The position numbers were made by a program, and so were the translations under genes. DNA of 33,227 bases. Source: a bacterium 1XD42-1 (lineage in GTDB: Bacteria; Bacillota; Clostridia; Oscillospirales; Ruminococcaceae). The stretch spans positions 1 through 33,227 of the forward strand of contig RAZJ01000031.1 in assembly GCA_003612625.1 (NCBI GenBank). Direction: 5' to 3'. The notes beneath the pieces were generated by a model. That model ran no database searches, was not told where the DNA came from, and saw only the letters and a list, made by a program, of their open reading frames with translations. Below are positions 6,376-16,151 of this stretch, piece by piece; position 1 is the stretch's first letter; each line of letters starts with the position of its first letter.

Positions 6376-7735
6376 AATCCGAAAAAAATTCTTTCAGGCT
6401 GCATTGGGAATGGCTTTGTGCCTGCTGGCAGGCTGTTCCCTCCTGGAAAAGCCAGTGCCCCAGACAGAAACAGAACCGGTAAAGCCGCCGCGTATTGTAA
6501 CAGGCACTTCTCCTTCCAAACGGGGGGCTGACCTGGAGCCGGTGAATGGCGTGGGGGAACTGGTAGATCCGGAAGAAAACAAGCCCGGTTCTTCTGAAGC
6601 GGAACAGCCGGAAAATACGGAAAGCCCTTTGCGGTGGGATTTATCCTTGCTGCCTTACCGGGAAATGCTGATGCCGGAAGAACAAAAAGTTTATGATGAA
6701 ATCTATTCCAATATTATGGCTTTGCGCAATCACTTTTCGTTGCGGAATCCTGCCAGGGCGGATCGGATAGACAGCATTGTCCATGCAGTCTATTATGACA
6801 ATCCGGAACTGCTTTGGATTGATTCCAGCTACCGGTACGGGTATACAACTCAGGGGCAGGTTACAGATTTAACCCTTGCTTTTAATAATTTGGCGGCAAA
6901 CCGGGAGGAAGCCGTAGCAGAATTTGAAAAAGAAGCCCAGTCCATTATCCAGCAGGCACGGCAGTTTTCCACCCCGGTGGAACAGGAAAAATTTGTCCAT
7001 GACGCCATTATAGCAGTTACAGATTATCATTTATCCTCGGCTCAGAACCAGAGCGCTTATAGTGCTCTGGTAGGGAAAAAATCTGTTTGTGCGGGATATT
7101 CCAGGGCATTCCAATATATTATGATGGAACTGGGAGTACCCTGCTATTATTGTGTAGGCTATGCCGGTGAAGATCACGCGTGGAATATAATCAAGCTGGA
7201 CAGCGGGTATTATAATGTAGATTTAGCCTGGGATGATCCCATTGGCAGTGAAGCCGGGGAAGTCCATTATGAATATTTTAATATTACAGATGATAAGATA
7301 TCATATGATCACCAGCGTCAGGATCTTTCGGTTCATCTGCCGCCCTGTACCGCCCAGGAGGAAAGCTATAACCGCATTTTCGGCGGGGATAATCCGGTAA
7401 AAGAAGGCGGAGCCCCTGTGGATTACCACAGCTTAGGATATACGGAAGAAGATGTTGTCCATAGCCTGGCAGAATATTATGAACGGAGCCAGCAGGCAGT
7501 AGAAGCTTTAGGTGGCCCGGGGGAAAGCATATGTGTGATTATATTGGAAGGGTCGGCCTTGCGCCAGCAGGTTTTGGCAGCTTTATCAAACCGGGACTGG
7601 TTCAACGGGTTTGTAGCACCAGCCGCCCGGAATATGGGGCTTAAAAATTATTTTGCGGGCATTTCAGCCCAATATGAAGAATTAGCAGATGGATACCTTC
7701 TGCTGACCCAGGAAATCAATTTGCAGGCCGGTTAA
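6362..7735 (+). CDS. Lipoprotein with transglutaminase-like domain
   Basis: The N-terminus is a lipoprotein signal peptide, with KIRKK, a hydrophobic core and the lipobox LLAGC (Cys25). A Pro/Glu-rich spacer follows, then a transglutaminase-like fold with the triad Cys243 (SVCAGYSRAF), His272 (DHAWNI) and Asp287 (NVDLAWDDP). These proteins are surface-anchored and may be cysteine proteases or peptide-crosslink enzymes; the substrate is unknown. Length is about 457 residues. I choose ATG 6362 (or 6365) because it places the signal peptide correctly; a TTG at 6317 would add a non-conserved stretch. The gene overlaps the mscS end by 14 nt and ends before a strong terminator. Confidence 0.82.
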   Translation: MMILKIRKKFFQAALGMALCLLAGCSLLEKPVPQTETEPVKPPRIVTGTSPSKRGADLEPVNGVGELVDPEENKPGSSEAEQPENTESPLRWDLSLLPYREMLMPEEQKVYDEIYSNIMALRNHFSLRNPARADRIDSIVHAVYYDNPELLWIDSSYRYGYTTQGQVTDLTLAFNNLAANREEAVAEFEKEAQSIIQQARQFSTPVEQEKFVHDAIIAVTDYHLSSAQNQSAYSALVGKKSVCAGYSRAFQYIMMELGVPCYYCVGYAGEDHAWNIIKLDSGYYNVDLAWDDPIGSEAGEVHYEYFNITDDKISYDHQRQDLSVHLPPCTAQEESYNRIFGGDNPVKEGGAPVDYHSLGYTEEDVVHSLAEYYERSQQAVEALGGPGESICVIILEGSALRQQVLAALSNRDWFNGFVAPAARNMGLKNYFAGISAQYEELADGYLLLTQEINLQAG

Positions 7736-7743
7736 CCCAAAGC

Positions 7744-7786
7744 AAAAAATCCGTTCCGGCATGAAACCGCATGGAACGGATTTTTT
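7744..7786. terminator. Strong bidirectional-type terminator
   Basis: AAAAAATCCGTTCC (7744-7757) pairs perfectly with GGAACGGATTTTTT (7773-7786). The hairpin closes the trmK-to-lipoprotein gene run. Confidence 0.9.
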
Positions 7787-7926
7787 AAAGTATGGGAAAA
7801 TCTTTTACAGAAAGGCTTCTGATATAACTTTTTCTGGTATTTTAGCGGATAAAAAAGGTCGAATTTTGTCAGGAAAAAATTGGTTTTGTCATTTTATTCA
7901 TTTTTATGCAAAAAGATTGGATAATC

Positions 7927-7955
7927 TATACAAATAGAAACGGGACTTTTATAAT
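7927..7955 (+). promoter_or_regulatory. Candidate glgB promoter P1
   Basis: TATACA (7927-7932) and TATAAT (7950-7955) are 17 bp apart. The -10 box is perfect and the -35 box is weak (4 of 6). It would give a leader of about 70 nt. Confidence 0.45.
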
Positions 7956-7983
7956 GACTTATACGATCTTTCACAATTACCTC

Positions 7984-8012
7984 TTGCAATATTATCCTAT
8001 GGCTGTTAAAAT
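7984..8012 (+). promoter_or_regulatory. Candidate glgB promoter P2
   Basis: TTGCAA (7984-7989) and TAAAAT (8007-8012) are 17 bp apart. Transcripts would begin only about 15 nt before the ATG, just ahead of the ribosome site. Confidence 0.4.
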
Positions 8013-8033
8013 ATGATAAGGGAGGTGACCGCT

Positions 8034-10169
8034 ATGGCAAAGGCAAAACATGATGACAGTTTGCCGTTGTATTTGTTCCACCAAGGGACAAATTATAAGA
8101 CCTATGAGTTCCTGGGAGCACACCCTGCAGAACAGGAAGGAAAAGACGGATATATATTCCGCGTATGGGCGCCCAATGCGGCAGGAGTTTCGGTAGTGGG
8201 TGATTTTAACGAATGGAATCCACAAGCAAACCCAATGGCTACCATGGGGGCCGACAGTGTATGGGAAGTATTTATCCCAGGACTAAAACAATATGATTTA
8301 TACAAGTACTGCATCCAGACAAAAGATGGACGCACTTTAATGAAAGCAGATCCTTATGCATTCCACGCCCAGACGCCGCCGGAAACAGCGTCTAAATTAT
8401 ATGATATTTCCGGTTATGAATGGCATGACCAGGAATGGCGCAAACAGCGGGTTGGTTACGATCCGTACCGCAGCCCAATGAATATTTATGAGGCCCATTT
8501 GGGGTCCTGGAAACGGTATCCGGATGGAAATACCTATGATTTCCGGAAATTTGCTGATGAAATGAGCGATTACCTTCTGGATATGGGGTACAATTATGTA
8601 GAATTGATGCCTTTGACAGAATTCCCTTATGACGGGTCCTGGGGATACCAGGTAACTGGTTATTTTGCCCCGACTTCCCGTTACGGGACGCCTCATGATT
8701 TTATGTATATGGTGGATACCTTCCATCAAAAAGGCATCGCTGTTATTATGGACTGGGTTCCGGCCCATTTCCCCAAAGATGCCCATGGCTTATATGAATT
8801 TGACGGCCAGCCTTTATATGAATATACGGATGTGCATAAACGGGAACATGCCCACTGGGGTACCCGGATTTTTGACTATGGCCGCACAGAAGTCCAAAGC
8901 TTCTTAACATCCAGCGCCATGTACTGGATTGAAAAATACCATGTAGACGGCCTGCGGGTAGATGCTGTTGCATCTATGCTTTATCTGGACTACGGCCGGG
9001 AAGACTGGGAATGGATGCCCAACCTGAATGGCGGGCGGGAAAACCTGGAAGCTGTGGCTTTCCTGCAAAAAATGAATACCGCCGTATTGACAGAATATCC
9101 TCAAGCTTTGATGATTGCGGAAGAATCCACAGCATGGCCTCTGGTAACAAAACCGGCTTCGATGGGCGGGTTAGGATTCAACTTTAAATGGAATATGGGC
9201 TGGATGAATGATATGCTGTCTTACACTTCCTTGGATCCCATTTTCCGCAGCTACAATCATGACAAGCTCACCTTTAGTTTGTTCTATGCCTTCAGCGAGA
9301 ACTTTATCCTTCCCATTTCCCATGATGAAGTGGTTCATGGAAAATGTTCTTTGATCAATAAAATGCCCGGGGATTACGCAGTGAAATTTTCTGGGATGCG
9401 GGCATTTTTAGCTTATATGATGACCCATCCCGGCAAAAAATTAACCTTTATGGGCTGTGAATTTGCACAGTTCATTGAATGGAATTATAAACAGCAGTTG
9501 GATTGGCTGCTGCTGGATTATGAAGCCCACCGGCAGATGCGTGATTTTGTCCGGGATCTGAACCATTATTACTTGGAAACGCCATGCTTATGGCAGGTAG
9601 AAGATTCCTGGGATGGATTTGCCTGGATTGCCCATGATGACAATACCCGGAATATTATTATATTCCGCCGGATGGATGAAAAAGGCAACGAGATCATTGT
9701 ATTATGCAATTTTGCACCGGTTACCCGGGAGCATTATCTGGTGGGGGTTCCGGATGCCGTTTCCTATACGGAAATTTTTAATACGGAAGATGTAAAATAC
9801 GGCGGCAGCGGGATTCATAACGAAGGGACCATCCGGCTGAAAAAGACGCCGGATCATGAATTTAAACAGTCCATTGAATTGACAGTACCGCCTTTGAGCG
9901 TTATCTTTTTGAAGGGCAAGCCCCGTCAGGCCCGTCCGAAGGCAAAGCCTTCCCTGAAAAAAGTGGCGGAAAAGGCTGCGAAAACCGAAAAACCTGCGAA
10001 AAAAGCTGCCGCGGCAGCGGAAACCACCGGTACCAAAGGGGTACGGGCCACAAAAAAGCCTGCCAGAGCGCGGAAAGAAAAAGCTGCGCCTGTCAAAAGA
10101 GCAGATATTGTAGTTCAAGAGAAAGGGGAGATCGTTGCCCAAAAGAAGGGCGAGATTGTGAAACAGTAA
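8034..10169 (+). CDS. glgB: 1,4-alpha-glucan branching enzyme with basic C-terminal tail
   Basis: GlgB cuts alpha-1,4-glucan chains and re-attaches them by alpha-1,6 links during glycogen synthesis. The 711-residue protein has an N-terminal CBM48-like domain (about 25-120, [18 protein letters not shown]) and a GH13 barrel. The nucleophile Asp310 lies in [11 protein letters not shown], the acid Glu363 in MIAEEST and the third carboxylate in SHDEVVHGK. The ATG at 8034 follows GGAGGTGA by 5 nt, so an in-frame ATG at 8013 is rejected. From about residue 627 there is an unusual Lys/Ala/Pro-rich tail of some 85 residues, ending in a short repeat of Q-K-K/E-K-G-E-I-V. Most branching enzymes stop before this tail. 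It is the first gene of the glgBCDA cluster. Confidence 0.95.
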   Translation: MAKAKHDDSLPLYLFHQGTNYKTYEFLGAHPAEQEGKDGYIFRVWAPNAAGVSVVGDFNEWNPQANPMATMGADSVWEVFIPGLKQYDLYKYCIQTKDGRTLMKADPYAFHAQTPPETASKLYDISGYEWHDQEWRKQRVGYDPYRSPMNIYEAHLGSWKRYPDGNTYDFRKFADEMSDYLLDMGYNYVELMPLTEFPYDGSWGYQVTGYFAPTSRYGTPHDFMYMVDTFHQKGIAVIMDWVPAHFPKDAHGLYEFDGQPLYEYTDVHKREHAHWGTRIFDYGRTEVQSFLTSSAMYWIEKYHVDGLRVDAVASMLYLDYGREDWEWMPNLNGGRENLEAVAFLQKMNTAVLTEYPQALMIAEESTAWPLVTKPASMGGLGFNFKWNMGWMNDMLSYTSLDPIFRSYNHDKLTFSLFYAFSENFILPISHDEVVHGKCSLINKMPGDYAVKFSGMRAFLAYMMTHPGKKLTFMGCEFAQFIEWNYKQQLDWLLLDYEAHRQMRDFVRDLNHYYLETPCLWQVEDSWDGFAWIAHDDNTRNIIIFRRMDEKGNEIIVLCNFAPVTREHYLVGVPDAVSYTEIFNTEDVKYGGSGIHNEGTIRLKKTPDHEFKQSIELTVPPLSVIFLKGKPRQARPKAKPSLKKVAEKAAKTEKPAKKAAAAAETTGTKGVRATKKPARARKEKAAPVKRADIVVQEKGEIVAQKKGEIVKQ

Positions 10170-10250
10170 AAAGCGGAGCTTTTAATACAAAAACAGCCTG
10201 TCAATTGCTTAACAGAGCTGTAATCACGAAGCAGACAAGGGGGTAAAATA

Positions 10251-11465
10251 ATGCTTCGCAAAAAAGAATGGATAGCAATGCTGCTGGCCGGCGGTCAAGG
10301 CAGCAGGCTATATGCACTAACTCAGAATTTAGCAAAACCAGCAGTACCTTTTGGCGGGAAATACAGGATTATTGATTTCCCGCTGTCAAACTGCATCAAC
10401 TCCGGCATTGACACCGTAGGCGTTTTGACCCAGTACCAGCCTATGGTATTAAATGAATACTTAGGAAATGGCCAGCCCTGGGATCTGGACCGGAATGACG
10501 GTGGTGTATTTGTATTGCCGCCTTATCAGAAAAGTTCCGGTTCTGACTGGTATACCGGCACTGCCAATGCAATTTACCAGAATATCAATTTTATTGAACG
10601 GTATGATCCATCTTATGTCCTGATTCTTTCCGGCGACCATATCTATAAAATGGATTATGAAAAGATGCTGGCTTACCATAAGGAAAAAGGTGCAGACTGC
10701 ACCATTGCTGTTCTCCAGGTTCCGCTGGAGGAAGCTTCCCGGTTTGGCATTATGAACGCATATCCAGACGGCACCATTTATGAATTTGAGGAGAAGCCCC
10801 CAGAACCAAAAAGCAATCTGGCTTCTATGGGTATTTATATCTTTACCTGGGAGAAAATGCGCAAATATTTAATTGCGGATGCAAACGATCCCAATTCCCA
10901 GAAGGACTTCGGCAAAAATATCCTGCCGGCCATGCTGAATGATAATCAGAAAATGGTTGCTTATCCTTTTGAAGGCTACTGGAAGGACGTCGGTACTATC
11001 GACAGCCTGTGGGAAGCCAATATGGATTTGCTGGATCCGAAGGTCCCATTGGATTTGTATGACGATAGCTGGAAAATTTATTCCCGTACCCCTGTTATGC
11101 CGCCTCATTATGTAAGCAATGAAGCTGAAATTCAAAATTCCATGATTACAGAAGGCTGCACCATTGACGGGAAGGTTGACTTTTCTGTATTATTCTATGG
11201 CGTTGTAGTGGAAGAAGGAGCCATTGTCCGTGATTCCATTGTTATGCCTGGTTCTGTCATCAAAAAAGGTGCTGTTGTAGAATATTCTATCATTGCGGAA
11301 AATTCTGTTATCGGCGAAGGCGCAAAAGTCGGCCAGCGTCCGGAAGATGCAGAAGACCGGGATCAATGGGGAATTGCCGTAGTCGGCAACAATGTGAAGG
11401 TTGGCAAAGGCGCAGTTGTACCGCCAAAAGCCATGCTGGATCATGACGTGCAGGGGGTGGAATAA
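10251..11465 (+). CDS. glgC: Glucose-1-phosphate adenylyltransferase, catalytic subunit
   Basis: GlgC makes ADP-glucose from ATP and glucose-1-phosphate, the committed step of bacterial glycogen synthesis. The 404-residue protein begins with the nucleotidyltransferase signature [14 protein letters not shown] and [21 protein letters not shown]. It ends in a left-handed beta-helix of hexapeptide repeats (about 290-385). AAGGGGG precedes the ATG with normal spacing. It lies 81 nt after glgB and only 3 nt before glgD. Together with GlgD it probably forms a hetero-oligomer, as known for other Firmicutes. Confidence 0.95.
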   Translation: MLRKKEWIAMLLAGGQGSRLYALTQNLAKPAVPFGGKYRIIDFPLSNCINSGIDTVGVLTQYQPMVLNEYLGNGQPWDLDRNDGGVFVLPPYQKSSGSDWYTGTANAIYQNINFIERYDPSYVLILSGDHIYKMDYEKMLAYHKEKGADCTIAVLQVPLEEASRFGIMNAYPDGTIYEFEEKPPEPKSNLASMGIYIFTWEKMRKYLIADANDPNSQKDFGKNILPAMLNDNQKMVAYPFEGYWKDVGTIDSLWEANMDLLDPKVPLDLYDDSWKIYSRTPVMPPHYVSNEAEIQNSMITEGCTIDGKVDFSVLFYGVVVEEGAIVRDSIVMPGSVIKKGAVVEYSIIAENSVIGEGAKVGQRPEDAEDRDQWGIAVVGNNVKVGKGAVVPPKAMLDHDVQGVE

Positions 11466-11468
11466 GAA

Positions 11469-12599
11469 ATGAGAGAAAATAAAGTAATGGGTATCATTTT
11501 CTCCGATATGCACGACAGCGCGTTAGGAGCATTGACGGAAAACCGGACAACAGCTTCCGTACCCTTTGGCGGACGTTATCGGCTGATAGATTTTACCCTG
11601 TCGAATATGGTAAACTCTGATATTAGTGATATTGGCATTATTACAAAAAGCAACTACCAGTCCCTGATGGACCATGTAGGCGCAGGCCGTCCATGGGATC
11701 TGGCCCGGAAACGGGGCGGCCTGGCAATTATCCCTCCATTTGCCTCCCATGGCGGCTTAGGCATTTACCGGGGCCGTTTGGAAGCACTGGCTGGCGCTTT
11801 AAGCTATATCCGTCATAATGACGCAAAATATGTTATGATCAGTGACAGTGATGTCATTGCAAATGTGGATCTGCGGGATATGGTCAAACAGCATATTGCA
11901 TCTAATGCACAGATGACCTTGTTATATAAAACCATTACAGTAGGCCCTGATTTGAAAGGGGAAGACTTAACCCTTATGACCCTGGATGAAGAAACCGGCG
12001 ATGTGAAAGATATTGCCCGTTATGCTTCCGCCAAGGGCCAGCAGAATTTATATTTGAATGTGCTTCTCATTGAGAAAACCCTTTTGGAACGTATGATCAA
12101 TGACGCAATGAGCCATGACCAGTATTCTATGGTACGCCACTGCATCCAGCCTGCCGTAGGCCGTATGACAGTCAAAGGGTATGCTTTCGAAGGCTACGCA
12201 ACCAAGATTGAAAATATGAATTCTTATTTTGCAGCCCATATGGACTTGCTGAAGCCGGAAGTCCGGACTGAATTATTCCCAAAAGACCGTCCGGTATTTA
12301 CCAAGGTTCGGGATCAGGTTTCTGTCCGTTACGGCCTCAGCTCCAAAGTAGGAAATTCCTTAATTGCTGACGGCTGCATCATCAACGGCGAAGTCTATAA
12401 CAGCATTATTTTCCGCGGCGCCAAAATCGGCAAGGATGCTGTTGTAAGAAACTGCATCATCATGCAGAACACTTATGTTGGCGATAACGCCCATTTGGAA
12501 TATGTTATTTCAGATAAAGACGTTTTAATTAAAGATTCCCGTACCTTAGTCGGCTATGAAACCCATCCAATCTATATCAGCAAAGGCGATACCATTTAA
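11469..12599 (+). CDS. glgD: GlgD, non-catalytic ADP-glucose pyrophosphorylase-like subunit
   Basis: This 376-residue GlgC paralogue keeps the fold (VPFGGRYRLIDFTLSNMVNS and a C-terminal beta-helix), but its N-terminus reads IIFSDMHDSALGALTE. The catalytic GGxGxRL loop is therefore missing. In Firmicutes GlgD acts as a regulatory partner that raises GlgC activity, and the missing loop here agrees with that. It starts 3 nt after the glgC stop; the GGGGGTGG at the end of glgC can serve as the ribosome site. A GAAA-capped hairpin follows before glgA. Confidence 0.92.
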   Translation: MRENKVMGIIFSDMHDSALGALTENRTTASVPFGGRYRLIDFTLSNMVNSDISDIGIITKSNYQSLMDHVGAGRPWDLARKRGGLAIIPPFASHGGLGIYRGRLEALAGALSYIRHNDAKYVMISDSDVIANVDLRDMVKQHIASNAQMTLLYKTITVGPDLKGEDLTLMTLDEETGDVKDIARYASAKGQQNLYLNVLLIEKTLLERMINDAMSHDQYSMVRHCIQPAVGRMTVKGYAFEGYATKIENMNSYFAAHMDLLKPEVRTELFPKDRPVFTKVRDQVSVRYGLSSKVGNSLIADGCIINGEVYNSIIFRGAKIGKDAVVRNCIIMQNTYVGDNAHLEYVISDKDVLIKDSRTLVGYETHPIYISKGDTI

Positions 12600-12624
12600 C
12601 AAATTGTATAAAACATAAGCGAAC

Positions 12625-12648
12625 CGCCAGGGCTGAAAAGCCCTGGCG
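12625..12648 (+). other. 10-bp hairpin with GAAA tetraloop between glgD and glgA
   Basis: CGCCAGGGCT (12625-12634) and AGCCCTGGCG (12639-12648) enclose a GAAA loop of the stable GNRA class. An A-tract rather than a T-tract follows, so it is not a normal terminator. It may stabilise or separate mRNA segments and so set glgA levels relative to glgBCD. Confidence 0.6.
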
Positions 12649-12698
12649 AAAAAATATTGAGGGTAGAGATTAGGATACAAATAAGAGGGGGCAAACTT

Positions 12699-14138
12699 AT
12701 GAAGATATTATACGCCGCGTCGGAAGCTACACCCTTTATTGCCACAGGCGGGTTGGCTGATGTGGCAGGAAGCCTTCCACGTGCCATCCGGGGCAAACAG
12801 CATGCCTGCCGGGTGGTAATCCCATTATATAGCGCCATTAAGCCGGAACTCCGCAGCAAAATGAAATTTGTTACCAGCTTTTACGTACCGTTAAGCTGGC
12901 GGAACCAGTATTGCGGTGTGTTCGAGGCAACTTATAACGGTATTAAATATTACTTTTTAGACAATGAATATTATTTCAAACGGGAAGGTAATATTTACGG
13001 ATTTTATGATGACGCGGAACGTTTTGCATTCTTTTCAAAAGCAATATTGGAAATGCTGCAATATATTGATTTTGAACCGGATGTTCTGCATTGTAATGAC
13101 TGGCAGACTGCAATGGCTCCTGTTTATTTGAACTTATTTTACCGCAATGTTGAAAAATATAAACAGCTTAAAACAGTTTTTACCATTCATAATATCCAGT
13201 ACCAGGGAAAATATGGTATGGAACTGGCTTCGGATGTATTGGGGCTTCCTTCCTATGCCAATTCCACAATGCTTTATGACGGGTGCCTGAATATGATGAA
13301 AGCTGCTATCGAAATGAGCGATGCAGTCAATACCGTAAGCCCGACTTACGCAAAAGAAATTACCGATCCCTGGTATTCCCATGGTTTGGACCGGATGCTC
13401 CGGGCCAACCAGCATAAGCTTTATGGCATTTTAAATGGCATTGATACAGTCGCTTACAATCCGGAAACCGATCCTTCTTTATTTGAAAATTATACGGCTG
13501 CAACCATTGAGAAAAAACAAGTCAATAAAATTGAACTACAAAAGCTTATGGGACTGACCCAGGATGAAAATGTATTTTTAATCGGTATTGTCACACGCTT
13601 TGTGGCCCATAAAGGAATTGACTTGATTCAATATATTTTTAAAGAAATGATGAAACGGGAACTGCAAGTCGTTGCCCTTGGTTCCGGGGAATATATGTTT
13701 GAAAATTTCTTTGCCGAAATGCAGACTGCTTATCCTGGAAAAGCTGCTGTAAGAATTGGCTTTATTCCGGATCTGGCCCGGAAAATTTACAGCGGTGCAG
13801 ATGCTTTCTTAATGCCCTCCAAAAGCGAGCCCTGCGGCCTGGCCCAAATGGTAGCGGCACGGTATGGAACCTTGCCAATCGTCCGGGAAACAGGCGGTTT
13901 AAAAGATTCCATCCAGGATATGGGAGAAGATTTGGAAGGCAATGGCTTTACCTTTAAAACCTATAATGCCCATGACATGTTAGGGGCTATCGACCGCTGT
14001 TCCGGCTTGTATTATAACCGGGAATTATGGCCGAAAGCCGTACAGAAAACTATGGAAAGTGATTTTACCTGGGGACGCTCCGCAAATGAATACATAGGAA
14101 TGTATCGTCATATTTGCGGGGAAGAAAAGGAAAATTAG
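12699..14138 (+). CDS. glgA: Glycogen synthase (ADP-glucose, GT5)
   Basis: GlgA transfers glucose from ADP-glucose to the growing glucan. The 479-residue protein shows the GT5 layout: the N-terminal GGLADVAGSLPRA loop, the conserved HCNDWQTA and FTIHNIQYQG segments, and the C-terminal SEPCGLAQM and TGGLKDSI motifs of the donor site. The start at 12699 has AGAGGGGG 7 nt upstream; a TTG further upstream is not needed. In the loop that is KTGGL in Escherichia coli, residue 15 here is Ala (IATGGL). It follows glgD after a hairpin and precedes a small coiled-coil gene by 10 nt. Confidence 0.95.
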   Translation: MKILYAASEATPFIATGGLADVAGSLPRAIRGKQHACRVVIPLYSAIKPELRSKMKFVTSFYVPLSWRNQYCGVFEATYNGIKYYFLDNEYYFKREGNIYGFYDDAERFAFFSKAILEMLQYIDFEPDVLHCNDWQTAMAPVYLNLFYRNVEKYKQLKTVFTIHNIQYQGKYGMELASDVLGLPSYANSTMLYDGCLNMMKAAIEMSDAVNTVSPTYAKEITDPWYSHGLDRMLRANQHKLYGILNGIDTVAYNPETDPSLFENYTAATIEKKQVNKIELQKLMGLTQDENVFLIGIVTRFVAHKGIDLIQYIFKEMMKRELQVVALGSGEYMFENFFAEMQTAYPGKAAVRIGFIPDLARKIYSGADAFLMPSKSEPCGLAQMVAARYGTLPIVRETGGLKDSIQDMGEDLEGNGFTFKTYNAHDMLGAIDRCSGLYYNRELWPKAVQKTMESDFTWGRSANEYIGMYRHICGEEKEN

Positions 14139-14148
14139 GAGGGAAAAT

Positions 14149-14442
14149 ATGGGTATTCTGTCAGTCGGCGGATCACAAAATATAGCTTCCATCCAACAAA
14201 ATAATGCTGGTATTGCTTCCATTGACGAAAAAATCAGGCAGTTAAAGGAAAATTTAAAGAAAATAAAATCTGATAAAAATTTATCGTCCAAAGAACGGGA
14301 AAAGCAAATACAAAAAATTAAAAAACAAATTCAGCAATTAGAACAGCAAAAACAGCAGATGAAGCAAAGTGCTAAAAATTCTGGGACAGCAGATGCTACC
14401 GCCCCAGACAAACCCAAAACCGGCTTTGACAGAATGGCATAA
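14149..14442 (+). CDS. Small FlxA-like coiled-coil protein
   Basis: This 97-residue, highly charged protein has a long predicted coiled coil at about residues 23-75, rich in Lys, Gln and Glu with heptad spacing (IRQLKENLKKIKSDK, then QIQQLEQQKQQMKQ). A flexible Pro/Ala tail follows. The pattern resembles the FlxA-like family of short bacterial proteins, whose role is unclear. It has its own ribosome site (GGAGGG) 10 nt after glgA and ends before a strong terminator, so it is probably the last gene of the glycogen transcript. A link to glycogen is inferred only from position. Confidence 0.65.
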   Translation: MGILSVGGSQNIASIQQNNAGIASIDEKIRQLKENLKKIKSDKNLSSKEREKQIQKIKKQIQQLEQQKQQMKQSAKNSGTADATAPDKPKTGFDRMA

Positions 14443-14455
14443 CTGATTTTGCAGT

Positions 14456-14505
14456 ACACAGGAGATTTCTCTGCCATACAGTGAAATCTCCTGTGTTATT
14501 TTATC
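14456..14505 (+). terminator. Strong terminator closing the glycogen cluster
   Basis: ACACAGGAGATTTC (14456-14469) pairs perfectly over 14 bp with GAAATCTCCTGTGT (14483-14496). TATTTTAT follows. Confidence 0.85.
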
Positions 14506-14592
14506 GTGCTCCAGGGATTGGGACATACCGCCCCGGCATAAACTATCCTGGAGGTGGACAGAAATGGGATTTTTGGGCCGGAAGGCTGCCCC

Positions 14593-16107
14593 ATGACCGG
14601 AAGGTGCCGCGCTGCAATTTATTGCAGGCTCAGCAAAGAAGATACCGAAAAGCATGGGGAATCAGAAAGCATCCAAAATCAAAAAGCTATGCTGGCGGCA
14701 TATGCGGAAGAAAGAAACTGGGAAATATGGGATATTTACAGTGACGAGGATTTTTCAGGAATCGACCGGGAACGGCCTGCATTCCGCAGGCTGTTGAAAG
14801 ATGCCGCCGCAGGTCAGTTTGAAATTATTTTGGTAAAGACTCAGTCCCGGTTTACCCGTGATATGGAATTAGTAGAAAAGTACATCCATGGTTTATTCCC
14901 TTTATGGGGAATCCGTTTTGTGGCAGTCGTAGACAATGCAGATACGGAAAACCGCGGGAATAAAAAAGCCCGCCAGATTAACGGGCTGATCAATGAATGG
15001 TACCTGGAGGATCTGTCAGAAAATATTCGGGCTGTATTGGACAGCAAGCGGAAAAGGGGCCAGTATATCGGCAGTTTTGCAGCCTATGGATATTACAAAG
15101 ATCCGGCAGACCATAATAAATTACTGGTTGATGAGCCTGCCGCAGAAATTGTCCGTTCCATTTATGCCATGTGTCTGTCAGGTATGGGACGCCAGCGGAT
15201 CGCGGAAGCTTTGAACCGGCAGGGAATCCCCAATCCTACCCAATATAAGCAGCAGCAAGGGCTTCATTACCGCAATCAGGGTCAGGGAGGATGGAACCGG
15301 GCTACCGTAGGGCGGATTTTAAAAAACCGTTTATATCTGGGGGACATGGTACAGGGAAAACGCCGCAAAGCCAGTTATAAGTCGAAACAGCTTCTGTCTG
15401 TGCCGGCAGAGGCCTGGATTGTTGTACCACAAATACACAGCCCTATTATTGATCCGGAAACCTTTGAGCAGGTTCAAAAGCTGTTGCAGGAACGGACGAA
15501 ATCCGGCGCAAAAGGCCAGGTCCATCCATTGGCTGGGAAAGTGCATTGTATGGACTGCCACAGGGCCATGCTAAAATATACCAATACTTATCAGGGGAAA
15601 AAGCGCTGTTATCTCCGGTGCGCGGGATGCAGCCAGGGTTTATGCAGTTCCCATGCCATACGGCTGGATCGGGTAGAAGAACAGGTCCGGCTCCGTTTGG
15701 AAAGCTATTTCACCCGGTGGGGTAAAAATGCGGATTTTCTGTTGCGCCAGGCATCGGATCAAGAAACGGAAAAATACCATAAAGAGCTGGAACGGATTCA
15801 AGGGGAAATCGGCCGGCGGACAAAAGCCCTCCAAGGGTTATATTTAGATAAAATTCAGGGCATCATTACACCAGAACAATTTATGGAATGGAACAAGACT
15901 TACCAGGAAGAACAGCAGGCTTTTAAACTGCGTGCCGCCAGGCTGGAACAAGCCATGCAGCAAGCCTCCCCGGTTATCCGTCAGGAAGCCTTACAAATAA
16001 AATCCCTGCCCCGGGCCTTAGCCGTATTGGCCATACAAATGGTAGAAATTGGAGAACAAGATAAAAATACAGGCCGCCAGATCATCCGGATTACATGGAA
16101 TTTTTAA
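14593..16107 (+). CDS. Large serine recombinase (resolvase/invertase superfamily)
   Basis: This protein of about 504 residues has the resolvase catalytic domain first (RAAIYCRLSKED, nucleophile Ser14; EDFSGIDRERPAFRRLL). A Recombinase domain comes next (about 165-290), then a zinc ribbon with C319, C322, C339, C343, C346 and C351, and a long coiled coil near 375-460. This is the layout of phage integrases and of transposases such as TndX. The start at ATG 14593 has GGAAGG 8 nt upstream; a GTG at 14554 is possible. No phage gene, cargo gene, excision factor or matching att repeat is visible beside it. It may be an orphan remnant, or act on sites elsewhere. Base composition and codon style resemble its neighbours. 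Confidence 0.88.
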   Translation: MTGRCRAAIYCRLSKEDTEKHGESESIQNQKAMLAAYAEERNWEIWDIYSDEDFSGIDRERPAFRRLLKDAAAGQFEIILVKTQSRFTRDMELVEKYIHGLFPLWGIRFVAVVDNADTENRGNKKARQINGLINEWYLEDLSENIRAVLDSKRKRGQYIGSFAAYGYYKDPADHNKLLVDEPAAEIVRSIYAMCLSGMGRQRIAEALNRQGIPNPTQYKQQQGLHYRNQGQGGWNRATVGRILKNRLYLGDMVQGKRRKASYKSKQLLSVPAEAWIVVPQIHSPIIDPETFEQVQKLLQERTKSGAKGQVHPLAGKVHCMDCHRAMLKYTNTYQGKKRCYLRCAGCSQGLCSSHAIRLDRVEEQVRLRLESYFTRWGKNADFLLRQASDQETEKYHKELERIQGEIGRRTKALQGLYLDKIQGIITPEQFMEWNKTYQEEQQAFKLRAARLEQAMQQASPVIRQEALQIKSLPRALAVLAIQMVEIGEQDKNTGRQIIRITWNF

Positions 16108-16151
16108 AAATACCCTTTGGGAAACCGGAAATTTGTCAAATGTTTTTGAAA

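Noticed and set aside
14456-16107. A prophage or integrative element around the serine recombinase
   Set aside because: No other phage, conjugation or cargo gene and no flanking direct repeat are present; the neighbours are housekeeping and signalling genes.
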